DNA of 64,000 bases from Diogma glabrata (lineage: Eukaryota; Arthropoda; Insecta; Diptera; Cylindrotomidae), in the NCBI GenBank assembly GCA_963693315.1, contig OY856186.1, positions 238,951,377 to 239,015,376 of the forward strand, given 5' to 3'. The notes below the pieces were generated by a model. The model saw nothing but the letters and a program-made list of their open reading frames with translations, ran no database searches and was not told the origin of the DNA. Shown piece after piece: positions 1 to 11,326 of the stretch; within the stretch, counting starts at the first letter, position 1; each line of letters starts with the position of its first letter. The translations under genes and the position numbers were made by a program.

Positions 1-275
1 ATAAAAATGCGATTACTATAAGTGGAACTCAAAAATTTCATTCTTTTGTACTATTAAATACTAAGACAATAATTGCAAAAATGTTTTCCAGCTCATAAGA
101 AACTTTTAAATGTAAAATAAGTAAATAATTTTTAATAACTATATTTATTTTATTTAACCTGCATATTTAATTTGTATGGTACTTTAAAAAGTTTATTCAA
201 TAATAAAATATTTGTAATTTAATGTTAAAACACAATCTTTTACTTTATGATTCCATAATAACATAATACAAACCT
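1..275 (+). repeat. Repeat U, copy 1
   Basis: AT-rich stretch that aligns by eye, at roughly three quarters identity, with 8820-9065 in the same orientation. Shared blocks include AAAATAAGTAAAT, ATTTATTTTATTTA and AAAATATTTG in the same order and spacing. No coding potential is visible. The copy starts at or before the window edge. It may be two copies of a dispersed repeat or an old segmental duplication. Confidence 0.6.
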
Positions 276-929
276 AATACTTCTCCAGTCAAAAGTTCCT
301 AAATTCATCTCCATCTTCATCCTCAGTTTCTAAATTCGTCATCATCTCGGAATTTCGGAAAAATTTTTGTGCAAAACGACTATATATGATAAGCGGAGAC
401 GAAAAAAGATAAAAAAAAATTTTATATATATACAGTAAAACTCGTTTATAAAGTACGGTCAAGGGACCGACGTAAGCGTACGTTATATTCCATGGTACGT
501 TATATCCAGAAAAATTAAAAAAGCGTAAGCAAATTTGCCTGTTATGCTCATTACATCATTATATTTCATATTAAATTATTTACTACATGTTAATTGATAT
601 AAAAGCGATCACAAAAAAAAAGCAACATACAGTTTAAAAACAATTCATTATCATAAAATAATTATGTTATAGCTAATCAAACCGATGCTACATAAACATA
701 TGTATGTTAATATTTTCGTATGAGAATTTTTGAATATGTGGCTACTCAGATTAAGCTTCGATGGACAATTTTTTTTACTGAAAAATAATCAGTAATTTTC
801 TGTTGTTTAAGGCAAAGTTCAATAATATTTTCCACTTTAATTACAATTTGGTCGTCAATTTGCATTTGATCAAATCCGATCAAATCCAGCAAACCTGATC
901 AGCAAGCGCGTAGCGTACGGATTTAACCC

Positions 930-2007
930 CGCAGTTGTGTAGTTTATTCAAAACTTTCTCACCGACCGATACATTTCGGTATCCATCGATGGTTTTTCTT
1001 CTGCGTCTAAATTAATTAACGCTGATTTGCCCAAAGGCCTAGTTTTGTCACCACTTTATTTTTAATTTATATGAAATGAAAATCATCAGTAACCCAATTA
1101 ATAATTTTGCAGATGATAGTACACTGCACAAGTCGTTCGTTTTCCTATCTTGGGAAAATGCATGAACGAATAAAGCCCGCCCGGAAAGACGCTGCCATAA
1201 ATGTAAATGATAGCCTGGCAAAAGTTTCCAATTGGGGTGGCTGAAATATGTTCAATTTTAACTCCACCAAAACATGGCTATTGATTGTTGCCAGATCAAC
1301 GACCGAGTTTGCCAAAGATATTTTGATTAGCGTGTGTGACAAACAAATAAACGTATGAGAAAAATTTTATTGGTCGTCAAAATTTTTATCGACTTACTCT
1401 AGAACGATCGTATAATGGTAATGGCAAAGAGCGCGCCAAGAAAACTCAGTCCTCAATAGATGTAAAAAATATTTGACTCCATATTAATTACTCCACATTT
1501 GTAAGTCCTACATTCGTCCTTGTATGGAGTATTGTTGTCAAGTTTGGGGTGCTGCATCTGTTTCCATTTTGACTCTTTTGAACTCTGTTCAAAAACGTGC
1601 TACACGAGTTGTGATTGAAACTTAACTTCAAATCTTAATTCTCTGATCTCGGTGTTTTTTATAAATATCGTCACCAGCAGTTCTCGGATGAAATCGGATC
1701 CATCATGCGTCAACCATATTTTTTACCCTGTTTTACCTATCAATGGTCAATGGTGTTTTATTGGTCACTCATTGCCATAGTGATAAAATGAAGAGGGATT
1801 TCTTTGTCCATACATCGTACAAATGGAATGCTTTGCCCGAATCAATAGTCACCAGTGCCTTCGATCCACTAAGGTTTGAAAAAAAGCGTTCTCGACACCT
1901 CAGAACGCATATTGTTGTGCTAATAAGATCTTACCAGGTATCTATGTGCTTTTGTCACACATATTGTAACTCTTATAACATAACACTTTTTATTTAAAAA
2001 ACAAAAT
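930..2007 (+). pseudogene. Decayed non-LTR retrotransposon ORF2 (RT to C terminus)
   Basis: Conceptual translation in shifting frames gives non-LTR reverse-transcriptase landmarks in the right order: a degraded palm motif (LPKGLVLSPL near 1031-1062), the catalytic FADDSTLH box near 1108-1135, an AKVSNWGG segment near 1218-1243, YCCQVWGAASV near 1530-1560, and a C-terminal stretch with YKWNALPESIVTSAFDP near 1818-1868. Stops and frame changes lie between the blocks, so it is dead. The endonuclease and N-terminal half are absent, as in a 5'-truncated insertion. The last 100-odd bases resemble the tails of the retroposons at 9672-10312 and 48287-48864. A separate fragment of the same LINE lies at the right window edge. 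Confidence 0.8.
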
Positions 2008-2215
2008 AGAGTGCCATCAATCATCATCGAGATATATTCCATAACAATAGAGTTCATCTGGCAGCACCCTTAAGATAACACCTTGGCTAATAATATCTCA
2101 CTGCTATTGTCAGTGATATGTGATATCTAACGTTACCTTATATATATGTCAATAGCAGGGACTGGAGTAGGCATTAGCGTCAATCACGTAGACCAAAAAT
2201 AAAAATTTGTTCGAA
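2008..2215 (-). repeat. Head fragment of the 640-bp retroposon (copy C)
   Basis: Matches the 5' head of the copy at 9672-10312 in the same window orientation: GAGTGC..., TTCATC.GGCAGCACCC, ACCTTGGCTA, CTGCTATTG and CAATAGCAGGGACTGGAGTA all occur in the same order. Only the head is present; no poly(A) tail is attached. It abuts the 3' end of the LINE relic in the opposite orientation. Confidence 0.7.
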
Positions 2216-2390
2216 TTTCTATAAATCATCATACTCAGATTCTATTTAGTATGAGGCGTCTAATAAACTCCCTTTTATCAGTTACTGTCGAAGTATACGA
2301 TCGTAGTTATCCCAGGTTTTTTGAGACAATAGCTTATGGTAGTTGCTTTAACTTTTTATCACGACCTCGAAATAAAATGAACGATACCTA

Positions 2391-2508
2391 AAGCCGAGCA
2401 ATCACATACAACAGAAACAGAAAAAGAATTTCATACAAATTTGACAGAAAAAAAATCTGTTTCTGTAAAATTTGTATGAAAATCTGTTTCTGTTGTATAT
2501 GGCTTCAA
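2391..2508. repeat. Near-perfect hairpin of about 115 bp
   Basis: The left arm ACATACAACAGAAACAG pairs with CTGTTTCTGTTGTATATG at the right. An inner pair, TTTCATACAAATTTGACAGA with its near complement around TTTGTATGAAAAT, continues the stem. The flanks AGCCGAG and GGCTTC also pair. This is the layout of a small palindromic MITE or hairpin-RNA precursor; no coding sense is visible. Confidence 0.65.
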
Positions 2509-3545
2509 GCCTTAGGAGTGTTTCCGCTCTATCTTTAAAGTTCAATACACTAGAGTTTACAAAATCCTAAATTTGAACTTTATAGTGTAAACTGTAGAGC
2601 AATATTTTTCAGAGGAACATTTTAAGAGCTCATTATATTGATCCATTTTTAACGGCTTCCTCTATTTGTGAAATTTAACACATCTATTTTTTTACGTTTC
2701 AATGAACAAACAAACTGCTTCAATTTCTAACCGATTGCTCACAATTGAAGAAATTTTTCTACAATCCAAACATTACCCTAACTTGAGAAAGACTTCGTTT
2801 GATCGACTTCCGCCAAACATTTTAATTTATTGGCCAAAGTGATCACTTACATTTTAATTTGATTTGGGGCCGTATCGCACCTTTAGCATTTTCATAAAAC
2901 ATGAATGAAAGCATTAAAGAATTCGAACTGATAAACTAGCAAATATTTTCTCAACACTTACTTGCGAATTAACCCATGAACCACAAGAAATTAATGAAAG
3001 GAAGCAGAAACATTTCGTAGAAAAATAATAAATATCGTATAGCATCGAATACTTACGGCTTTTAAATTTTTATGTTTATTTAGTATTTTTATTTTCTATT
3101 CGTACTTTATAAACTGGGCAAATTACATAGAAAAATAGTTCACGGGACTAGACGTGTGTACGTTATAACCTTATAAGCCGAGGTACCTTATAAGAAGGAT
3201 AATTTGTTCGTAAAACTTTTAAACATGTAAGAAAAAAATTTGCTGTACTCTATAGACCAAGTGTACTTTATATATGGTGTACGCTAAAAGCGAGTTTTAC
3301 TGTATATATATGTATACATTTCCATTATGGCGACCATAGAGTAAACATGTATAAATCGATCTCATTGTAATTTAATTTTTATATTTTTTTTTGATAATGT
3401 TCTGGCGTAATTAAAATTGTGTTTTTCTAATTTCTAACTGAAAAGGTGTTATATCATAAAATAATTGCTAAATATTAATAAAATTGTGCTTTATATTCAA
3501 TAGAAAAATCTAAATCATTACATTTTTGTTTTTCGAGAGTGAAAA

Positions 3546-4394
3546 ATGGCTAACAAATCCGAAAATTTATCGAAATTTATCGATTCCATTAACATTAAAC
3601 TAACAAATATGGAAAACAAAATTCAAAAGAGTCATCTAGAAGTTTTAAAATATGTTGGTGAAGTGAATTCAGAAATTAAATCCGAAATATGTAAGGTGAT
3701 TGAAGAAGTGGATAAAGTTTGTAAACAAGTTAAACATCTGGATAATAGAATCGATGCTTTAGAAAGGGATAAAAGGTCATGTGATATGTTGGTTAGCGGT
3801 ATACCTTTTCTTAAGAATGTTTCCGAGAGTGACATATTTTCAAACATTTGTAAAGCTCTACAAATTACTATTGCCGAACAGGAAATTACAGCAATTTTTC
3901 GGCTTAAGCCAAAGAAAGTTAGAGATGCCGTAACAACATCCATTGTAGTTCGTTTTCAACATAGATATATGAAATCTGAATTTTTATCCAAGTATAAAAC
4001 AAAAGGCAATCTTAAATTATCGGACATTGGATTAGAACTTGAATCTCGAATATATTGCAACGATAGTCTAACTAGTAAAAACGCCAATATTCTTCGAAAA
4101 GCCAAAGTGTTGCAAAATTCAAAAATGATTTTAAAGTGTTTCACAAAAAATGGCCTGGTTCATATTATTCCGGTTGAGAGAATGACACCTATACTAATTC
4201 AAAATATTGATCAGCTGGAGTCTGAAAATATTGCAATACATAAATCAAAACTTGTAGAATCAAATGAAAATAACAACACAGACAAGACGGACGATCTTGT
4301 TTGTTTAACATCAACATTAACACCAGCTGATGATAACGCTACTTTAAATATACAAACACGTTCTAAAACAACAGCTACAAAAATTACATCCTGA
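3546..4394 (+). CDS. LINE ORF1 protein, coiled coil plus FP25K-like domain
   Basis: 282-residue protein encoded just upstream of a LINE ORF2. Residues 1-70 are rich in K/E/I/L heptad-like spacing and look like a trimerising coiled coil. Residues about 77-215 resemble the domain shared by insect LINE ORF1 proteins and the baculovirus FP25K family: MLVSGIP, an ITAIFRLKPK segment, SIVVRFQ, then RIYCNDSLTSKNANILRKAK and a basic/hydrophobic end. No CCHC zinc knuckles are present. By family knowledge it would be an RNA-binding chaperone packaging the LINE transcript into ribonucleoprotein particles. The tail (about 240-282) is polar and low-complexity. The start ATG at 3546 follows a leader with no competing long frame. 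The frame is uninterrupted, so it may still be functional. Confidence 0.8.
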   Translation: MANKSENLSKFIDSINIKLTNMENKIQKSHLEVLKYVGEVNSEIKSEICKVIEEVDKVCKQVKHLDNRIDALERDKRSCDMLVSGIPFLKNVSESDIFSNICKALQITIAEQEITAIFRLKPKKVRDAVTTSIVVRFQHRYMKSEFLSKYKTKGNLKLSDIGLELESRIYCNDSLTSKNANILRKAKVLQNSKMILKCFTKNGLVHIIPVERMTPILIQNIDQLESENIAIHKSKLVESNENNNTDKTDDLVCLTSTLTPADDNATLNIQTRSKTTATKITS

Positions 4395-4657
4395 AAAATT
4401 TGAATTTACACAATGTAGATCGAAAATGAAAATTTTCGTATAACTAATAATTTTTGCCTTGTTTGTGTGAGTATTTGAATATAGATATTTAAGTTAATTG
4501 ATAATGTTTGTTCTTTTGTTTTTAAATTGTATTTTTAAGATTAGAATGATTAGGATAACCACTTTACATTATATTAAGAGAATTGATGTTAATTGTATCA
4601 AACTGAATTCACATATAACAACTGTTTCTTCTTTTCGAGTATGGATGAAAGCGCAAT

Positions 4658-7558
4658 ATGATAACGGCTAGGGAACAGTCTAATTTAAAAGATACTTCGA
4701 GACAAAATACTACTTCTGTGAAAAGCAAACTGTTTTATTCAAATATAGTAATGAGGACATCATTAAATAGATATAGTGGTCTTAATATATGCCATGTCAA
4801 TATTCATAGTCTTCCAAAAAAATTTGATCAATTGCTTTGTCTTTTAGAGGGAGTACAAATTGATGTTATATGCATTGTTGAAAGTTGGTTAAATGAAAAT
4901 ATTTCTAATCAAAGTATTTCTATACCTGGTTTTAAATTATATAGATCTGATAGATTGAATAAACGAGGTGGGGGCATCTGTATCTATGTAAAGTCTTCCA
5001 TTCCATCGAAAATTATTTTTGCTTCTGTAAAATCTAATCTTGAAATAACTTTAATAGAATTAATATTTCCTTTTTCAAAAATCTTATTAGGAGTAGCATA
5101 CAAACCACCAAAAGAAAATTGTTGTTCTGATCTTGAAAAAATACTTTCGGATTATTCGCCATCTTATTCAGATATAATTTTATGCGGAGATTTCAACTAT
5201 GATGTTTTAAGGACAAACCCAGCTATTAATAAATTTAAAAATCTTCTAAATAGTTTGTCTTTGGAAATTGTAAATTCTGAACCAACACATTTTCCTAAAC
5301 ATGGTGATTTTCCTTCTTTACTTGATCTAATTATAACAAACACGAATAAAATGAAATTTGTCAACCAAGTGTATGCGGGGTCGGATCATGATTTATTGTT
5401 CTGTGCCTATGATGTCCACCATGACCGTCGTCCAGCTAAAATTAAAATTCGCGACTTTAAGAACCTTAATGTAAATAACCTATCAAGACATTGTTTATCA
5501 TTACCATGGGAACAAATTTATTATATTCCTGAAGCTGAAAATCAACTTGATACCTTAAATAAGCTGATTTCGGATTTGTACAATGCAAACGTTCCCATTA
5601 AGGAGATTGTTATTAAACCGTCTAAGTCTAAATGGATAACCGATGAAATATTGACAGAAATGGAACTACGTGATTTCTCATATAAACAATGGAAAAAGTT
5701 TAGGACTGAGAGTGCTTACATAGACTTTAAACGTAGTCGTAATCGTGTTACTTATCTTATAAGAAAAACCAAAGCAGCATTTCTTTCTAGTTTCTTAAAC
5801 CCTAAACAACCACCAAATAAATTTTGGAAAAATGTAAAAAAACTAGGATTTGGGAAAGAGGAAATTGAACATGAAATTCCTTTTTCTGCTGATGAGCTTA
5901 ATCGTCATTTCTGTAAGGCAATGCAAGCTAATCCTTCAGATAAATCGGTTCCAATTATAGATCAATTAAGTGATAATTACAGTAGCTCAACTTTAAATCA
6001 GTTTTGTTTTGAACATATTGACTTAAGCGAACTTTTTCAAGCCTTTCAATCTATAAAATCAAATGCAAGTGGTACAGACGAAATCCCACTAGAATTTATT
6101 AAATTGATTTTCCCATTAATTGGCCGATTTATTTTATATATATTTAATAATTTAATTTCTGCATCAATTTTTCCTACATGTTGGAAAGTAGCTAAGGTAA
6201 TACCATTACCAAAAATTTCAAAACCAACCCAATTAACAGATTTTCGTCCAATAAGCTTGCTCCCAAGCCTGTCAAAAGTCTTTGAAAAAGTTCTTGCAAA
6301 GCAAATAATTGCCTTCTTAAATGAGCACAAACTTTTAGACAGGTTTCAATCCGCTTATCGCCCTAACCATGGTACAGAAACGGCTCTTTTAAATATTGTG
6401 GACGACATTAGAAGGGATTTGGATGCAGGTAGAATAAATGCGCTTGTTTTACTAGACTTTAGTAAGGCATTTGATTCGGTTGATCGCCTTCTGCTGATAT
6501 TAAAACTTTTGCATAATTTTAATTTTCATTCCTTGACTTGTAGATTAATTTTGTCATATCTGAGCGGTCGCTCTCAAGAAGTACATAAAAAAGCGACGTG
6601 CACATTAGATACCTCTTCAATTTCAGAGCGCATGGAACTTTCATCTGGTGTTCCGCAGGGATCCGTGCTGGGACCGATATTGTTCTCATTATTTATTAAT
6701 GATCTTCCAACGCATTTGTTGCATTCAAAGTATCATATTTATGCTGATGATTTGCAAATATACAACAGTGGAACCAAAGCTGAAATGAATCAGTGTATCT
6801 CTGAAATCAATTCGGATATTGAAAAAATATGGAATTGGTCTATTGAAAATAAGCTGCAGTTAAATCCCAACAAAATGCAGTGTATTATTCTCTCAAATCA
6901 AAAGGTCAATACTGAAGGACTTTCAAATGTTACAGTTAATAATATAAATGTCAGCTATGCGGATAGTGTGAAAAATCTGGGGTTAATAATGGACAAACGT
7001 TTATCATGGGAACAACATACAAATTATTTGAGCAATAAAATTTTCGGTATACTCCGAACCTTATGGTCAACCACAAGTTTCGCTTCAACGGCATTGCGAC
7101 GTAAATTCATCCAAACGTATGTCATGCCTCATTTTTCGTATTGTAGTTCGGTTTTCTCTGGAATGCATGAAATATATTTTCATAAGCTGCAATTATTGTT
7201 TAATGCCTGCATACGTTATGTTTTTAAGTTACGTAAATTTGATCATGTTTCGTCATATGCAAACAAAGTCACTGGATGCAGCTTTCGAGAATTTTTAAAT
7301 TTCAAAAATAATTGTATTTTCTACCGGTTGTTGAAAACAGAGGAACCAATATACCTTTTTCTTAAACTTACTCGAACTACTTCGCAGAGACTAAATAATC
7401 TTATTGTACCACGAAATAGTACACATATGCTGAACTCGTCTTTTTTTGCTCGAGGTATCTCCAAATGGAATTCCTTACCTGTAAATATTAAATCAGCGCA
7501 ATCATTCAATAGTTTTCGAAAAGAATATCGTAATTTTTTCAACTTTGAAATAGTTTAG
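4658..7558 (+). CDS. LINE ORF2: AP-like endonuclease and reverse transcriptase
   Basis: 966-residue protein. Residues about 40-245 form an APE-type endonuclease: NICHVNIHSL, the catalytic-glutamate motif IVESWL (E75), GVAYKPP, CGDFNYD near 176 and the C-terminal SDHDLL near 241. The reverse transcriptase follows: PLPKISKPTQLTDFRPISLL near 512, LVLLDFSKAFDSVD near 600, SSGVPQGSVLGPILF near 663 and the catalytic YADD near 695. A C-terminal region ends with RGISKWNSLPVNIKSAQSF. By family knowledge it nicks target DNA and primes reverse transcription of the LINE RNA. There is no RNase H domain and no stop or frameshift, so it is potentially active. The start is the first ATG after an in-frame stop; the short upstream ATG at 4640 runs into a stop after six codons. 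Confidence 0.92.
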   Translation: MITAREQSNLKDTSRQNTTSVKSKLFYSNIVMRTSLNRYSGLNICHVNIHSLPKKFDQLLCLLEGVQIDVICIVESWLNENISNQSISIPGFKLYRSDRLNKRGGGICIYVKSSIPSKIIFASVKSNLEITLIELIFPFSKILLGVAYKPPKENCCSDLEKILSDYSPSYSDIILCGDFNYDVLRTNPAINKFKNLLNSLSLEIVNSEPTHFPKHGDFPSLLDLIITNTNKMKFVNQVYAGSDHDLLFCAYDVHHDRRPAKIKIRDFKNLNVNNLSRHCLSLPWEQIYYIPEAENQLDTLNKLISDLYNANVPIKEIVIKPSKSKWITDEILTEMELRDFSYKQWKKFRTESAYIDFKRSRNRVTYLIRKTKAAFLSSFLNPKQPPNKFWKNVKKLGFGKEEIEHEIPFSADELNRHFCKAMQANPSDKSVPIIDQLSDNYSSSTLNQFCFEHIDLSELFQAFQSIKSNASGTDEIPLEFIKLIFPLIGRFILYIFNNLISASIFPTCWKVAKVIPLPKISKPTQLTDFRPISLLPSLSKVFEKVLAKQIIAFLNEHKLLDRFQSAYRPNHGTETALLNIVDDIRRDLDAGRINALVLLDFSKAFDSVDRLLLILKLLHNFNFHSLTCRLILSYLSGRSQEVHKKATCTLDTSSISERMELSSGVPQGSVLGPILFSLFINDLPTHLLHSKYHIYADDLQIYNSGTKAEMNQCISEINSDIEKIWNWSIENKLQLNPNKMQCIILSNQKVNTEGLSNVTVNNINVSYADSVKNLGLIMDKRLSWEQHTNYLSNKIFGILRTLWSTTSFASTALRRKFIQTYVMPHFSYCSSVFSGMHEIYFHKLQLLFNACIRYVFKLRKFDHVSSYANKVTGCSFREFLNFKNNCIFYRLLKTEEPIYLFLKLTRTTSQRLNNLIVPRNSTHMLNSSFFARGISKWNSLPVNIKSAQSFNSFRKEYRNFFNFEIV

Positions 7559-7861
7559 GTTGTAACAATTGACATAAATTATAATTATTTTTGTAAATAG
7601 TGGTTATTTGTGTATTGCATATTATTAAAAATGAAATGAAATTAAAAAAAAACTATCCTGACTATTCTAACTATAAGTGCTTCATTGAGTTTGGTTATCT
7701 TATTTTTTTTTGTAATTCAATTAGTTATAAGGAAAAGTAAAATTGAAATAAATAAAATTCTTGTACGCCATAGTATATAACTTATTAAAACATATAATTA
7801 AAAAGCTGCAAGCTTATGTATGTATAATATATATAAATAAATAAAAATAAAAATAAAATAA

Positions 7862-8819
<958 letters not shown>

Positions 8820-9065
8820 ACTAAAAGTGATAAATAAACATTTCATTTTTTTATGTCTAATACAAAGAAAATAATTGCAGAAGTGTTGTCCTATTCAAAA
8901 GAAAGTTCTGTTTGTAAAATAAGTAAATCATTTTTAACAATTGTATTTATTTTATTTATTGTACTACATATATAATTTTTATAATATTTTAAAAAGTTCA
9001 TCCAATTATAAAATATTTGATATTTAACATAAAAAAAATCTCTTAGTTTATAACCCCATTTTTAT
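8820..9065 (+). repeat. Repeat U, copy 2
   Basis: Direct counterpart of 1-275, sharing GATTACTA.AAGTG, ATAATTGCA, TAAAATAAGTAAAT and AAAATATTTG in order. The two copies lie 8.8 kb apart and bracket the pogo-like element and the CR1-like LINE. Confidence 0.6.
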
Positions 9066-9671
9066 AATTTTCCTTCAGAACAAAAAAAAATGATTCACGA
9101 CAGTCATATGCACAACAAATTTTATCTTTAAAAGCAAAAATAACGCGTGTCCTAAACTTTCAACTACCCAACTAGCAAACTTACTTCTCAATTTTGAGTT
9201 ATACAAGTTTAAGCTTCAATACAGCTTCGCTAAAACTTCTAAGTGGAAGCTAGTTATATTTTATTTCTATAAAGTTTCGATACAACATCCATAGGGAGGG
9301 TCTCCCCACCATCGAAATGAAAGCTTCTAAAATACTTCTATATTTAATATTAGAAGCTTTACCGAAACTTATCTACACAACACTAAATAAAGCTTCCGAA
9401 AAAAGGTTATAGAAGTTATAGCTGTCATTAGGATTGTAGTTGTTTCGGTTGCAACTGTTTACAGATCGTATAGAAGCACAGCTGTCATAGTCTAAAAATT
9501 GCTTCAATATCTGAAACGAAATATGTCAAACTGACGGAAGCTATTGCTTCTATTATTTCAACTCAATTTAGATGTAGAAAATATAGTTTAATTCAGGGGC
9601 TTACTTTTTATGGAAAAAGATATGTGACATGTAATTTGAATGGGTTTATATGGAATTGAAGCTTATACGAA

Positions 9672-10312
9672 TTTTTTTTTTTTTTTTTTTAAATAAAATG
9701 TGATGTGTAGTAGGCATTACAATATGTGTCACAACAACACATAAAAACCTTTTAAGACCGAGGTCCCACAACAACATGCGTTCTAAGGATGTCAATGGAC
9801 GCAAATCTGTTTTTTTTGTTTTTTTTTAATATTTTTCTGTTAAACAATGGATAACTAAACCATAAATCTTATCACATATAAAATATGACATAGGCCAATA
9901 TTTCGTGATAGGATAGGGAAAATAAAAATAAAATAAGAGGTAAAATGCAAATTTGTTTTTAAAATTTGCAGGAACAAAACTAAAATTGGTTTGCCAATAG
10001 TCCAGCTAATGGCATATAATCCTTGATTATGGGACGCAGTATATTTTTCAATGATTAAAGCTCAGATATATAGCTATATGGAGGCTCGTTTCTTCGAGCA
10101 AGCTACAGCGTTCCAGCATCAAGGAATATTCATTAGCTAAGATTGAGAGTGCTACCGTTGACTGAATACAGTTCATCCGCCAGCACCCCTAAGATATCAC
10201 CTTGGCTAGTGATATCGCACTGCTATTGCCAGTGGTATGTGATATCTCACGTTAACTCATATGCCAATAGCAGGGACTGGAGTACGCGGGGTTGTCACAC
10301 CCGTGGATCAAA
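9672..10312 (-). mobile_element. 640-bp poly(A) retroposon, copy A (SINE-like)
   Basis: On the minus strand it runs from a head near 10312 to a poly(A) tail seen as a T-run at 9672-9690. The head contains an inverted pair, CTGCTATTGCCA ... TGCCAATAGCAG. The body has an AGGCTCGTTTC/GAAACGAGCC motif and a sequence around ATATTGGCCTATGTC. The last 120 bp (GAACGCATGTTGTTGTGGGA ... GACACATATTGTAATGCC) resembles the terminal codons and 3' UTR of the LINE relic at 930-2007. Sharing a 3' end with a LINE is how SINEs recruit LINE machinery. At about 640 bp it is long for a SINE and could be an internally rearranged LINE derivative. A second copy is at 48287-48864; partial copies are at 2008 and 24595. 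Confidence 0.7.
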
Positions 10313-10845
10313 AAATAGAAAAAAATTAACAAATTAATAAAAACTGATCCCTCCATGCGTAATTAAAATCGTTTCGTTTTTGTCAAAAAAGTATTGTAAT
10401 TGAAATCGTTTCGTTTTTGTCAAAAAAGTATTGTGCATAAGGTGGTTTTTGTTTTTAATCTATTATTTAGACTTGTTTTGCACAATATAAAATATTTTTT
10501 ATTTAGAGTCTTCAAATAGACAACAAAATGAATCGAAATCATAATCAATTAGATTAGAGAATCAGAATCAAAAATCAACTAGATTGGAATAGAGAAAATT
10601 TAAAGTTTATAAATAATGGTATATGAATTTTCTTTACATTTCTGAGAGCTAAACTAGTCAGGGAGAACTGAGGCGATACATGTCACATACCTTTTTCCAT
10701 GAAAAATAAGCCCCTGAATTATATACTATATTTTCTACATCTAAATTAAAAACAAAATTCTATGGAAGTCTTATGGAAGTCTTATAGAAGCTATTGTTAT
10801 TGTAACTACTATCAAAGATATTTATTGTTTCTTTACATTTAAATC

Positions 10846-10910
10846 AGCCGATTGGATAGCGTGCAGGACAAACGATCGAAGGACCAGGGTTCGAAGCTTG
10901 ATGCGACCGT
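10846..10910 (+). repeat. tRNA-related segment, possible SINE head
   Basis: Contains TTGGATAGCGTGC, resembling an A-box region, and CCAGGGTTCGAAGC, resembling a B box (GGTTCGANTCC), with roughly 30 bases between them as in tRNA-derived SINEs. I could not fold a proper acceptor stem, so it is not a functional tRNA gene. Confidence 0.35.
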
Positions 10911-11326
10911 AAACAAAAACTTAAATTTAGACACTATATAAATAACACTATATAAATAACACAACAATAATTACGTTAAAAAAGTGTAGATATATACAAA
11001 ACATTGTAATATTTTTGTCACATTTTTTAATAGCTTCTATAAAACTTCTAAAGATTGCTTAAAACAAGCTATTAGAAGTACTTTACCGAAGCTATAACTT
11101 GTCAAACCATAAATTCTATTCAGTTTGCATAACTGCTTACGAAAGACCTTACCGAAGCTATTTCCGAAGTCTTTTACAAATTATAGCTTCGTTAAAAGCG
11201 GGGAAAGCTCACCAAATGGCCTTTATCGAAACTGTTTAGAAATTTTAAAGAAACTATGAAGGTGGGGAAGTTAGTTTCGGTAAGACTGTTTAGTGTTTTA
11301 AAAGAAGTTAAAATGCTAGTTGGGTA

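Larger units (their letters stand above)
433..3302. mobile_element. pogo/Tigger-like TIR element, non-autonomous or composite
   Basis: The left end CAGTAAAACTCG (433-444) is exactly inverted at the right end CGAGTTTTACTG (3291-3302), and both ends are flanked by TA, the Tc1/mariner/pogo target. Subterminal sequence is also related: GTTTATAAAGTACG near the left end recurs inverted at 3103-3116, and GTACGTTATA-like motifs recur near both ends. No pogo transposase is recognisable inside; the interior holds a decayed LINE reverse transcriptase, a retroposon head and a short palindrome. It could be one non-autonomous element with nested insertions, or two related elements whose outer ends happen to pair. 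Confidence 0.55.
3400..7650 (+). mobile_element. CR1-like LINE, apparently full length with two intact ORFs
   Basis: Unit comprising a short leader, ORF1 (3546-4394), a 263-bp spacer, ORF2 (4658-7558) and a short 3' UTR ending in a GAAAT-type short repeat and an A-run near 7630-7650. Both frames are open, which suggests recent insertion. The 5' boundary is approximate and I found no convincing target-site duplication. The ORF1 without zinc knuckles, the separate ORF2 and the short-repeat tail fit the CR1/L2 group better than Jockey; clade is inference. The (TA)n tract follows about 210 bp downstream. Confidence 0.75.
9165..11326. mobile_element. Foldback element P, long inverted arms
   Basis: The left end TACCCAACTAGCA (9165-9177) is inverted at the right end TGCTAGTTGGGTA (11314-11326). 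The arms stay complementary deep inside: ATGTAGAAAATATAG and CAGGGGCTTA at 9571-9605 pair with TAAGCCCCTG and CTATATTTTCTACAT at 10708-10740. The arms are full of degenerate AGAAGCTT / GAAGCTAT motifs. The middle is occupied by a retroposon (9672-10312), and the right arm holds a tRNA-like segment. I could not find a clean target duplication. There is no coding capacity; mobilisation would be in trans. Confidence 0.65.

Noticed and set aside
1145..1342. 65-codon minus-strand frame
   Set aside because: Antisense shadow of the decayed LINE reverse transcriptase on the plus strand.
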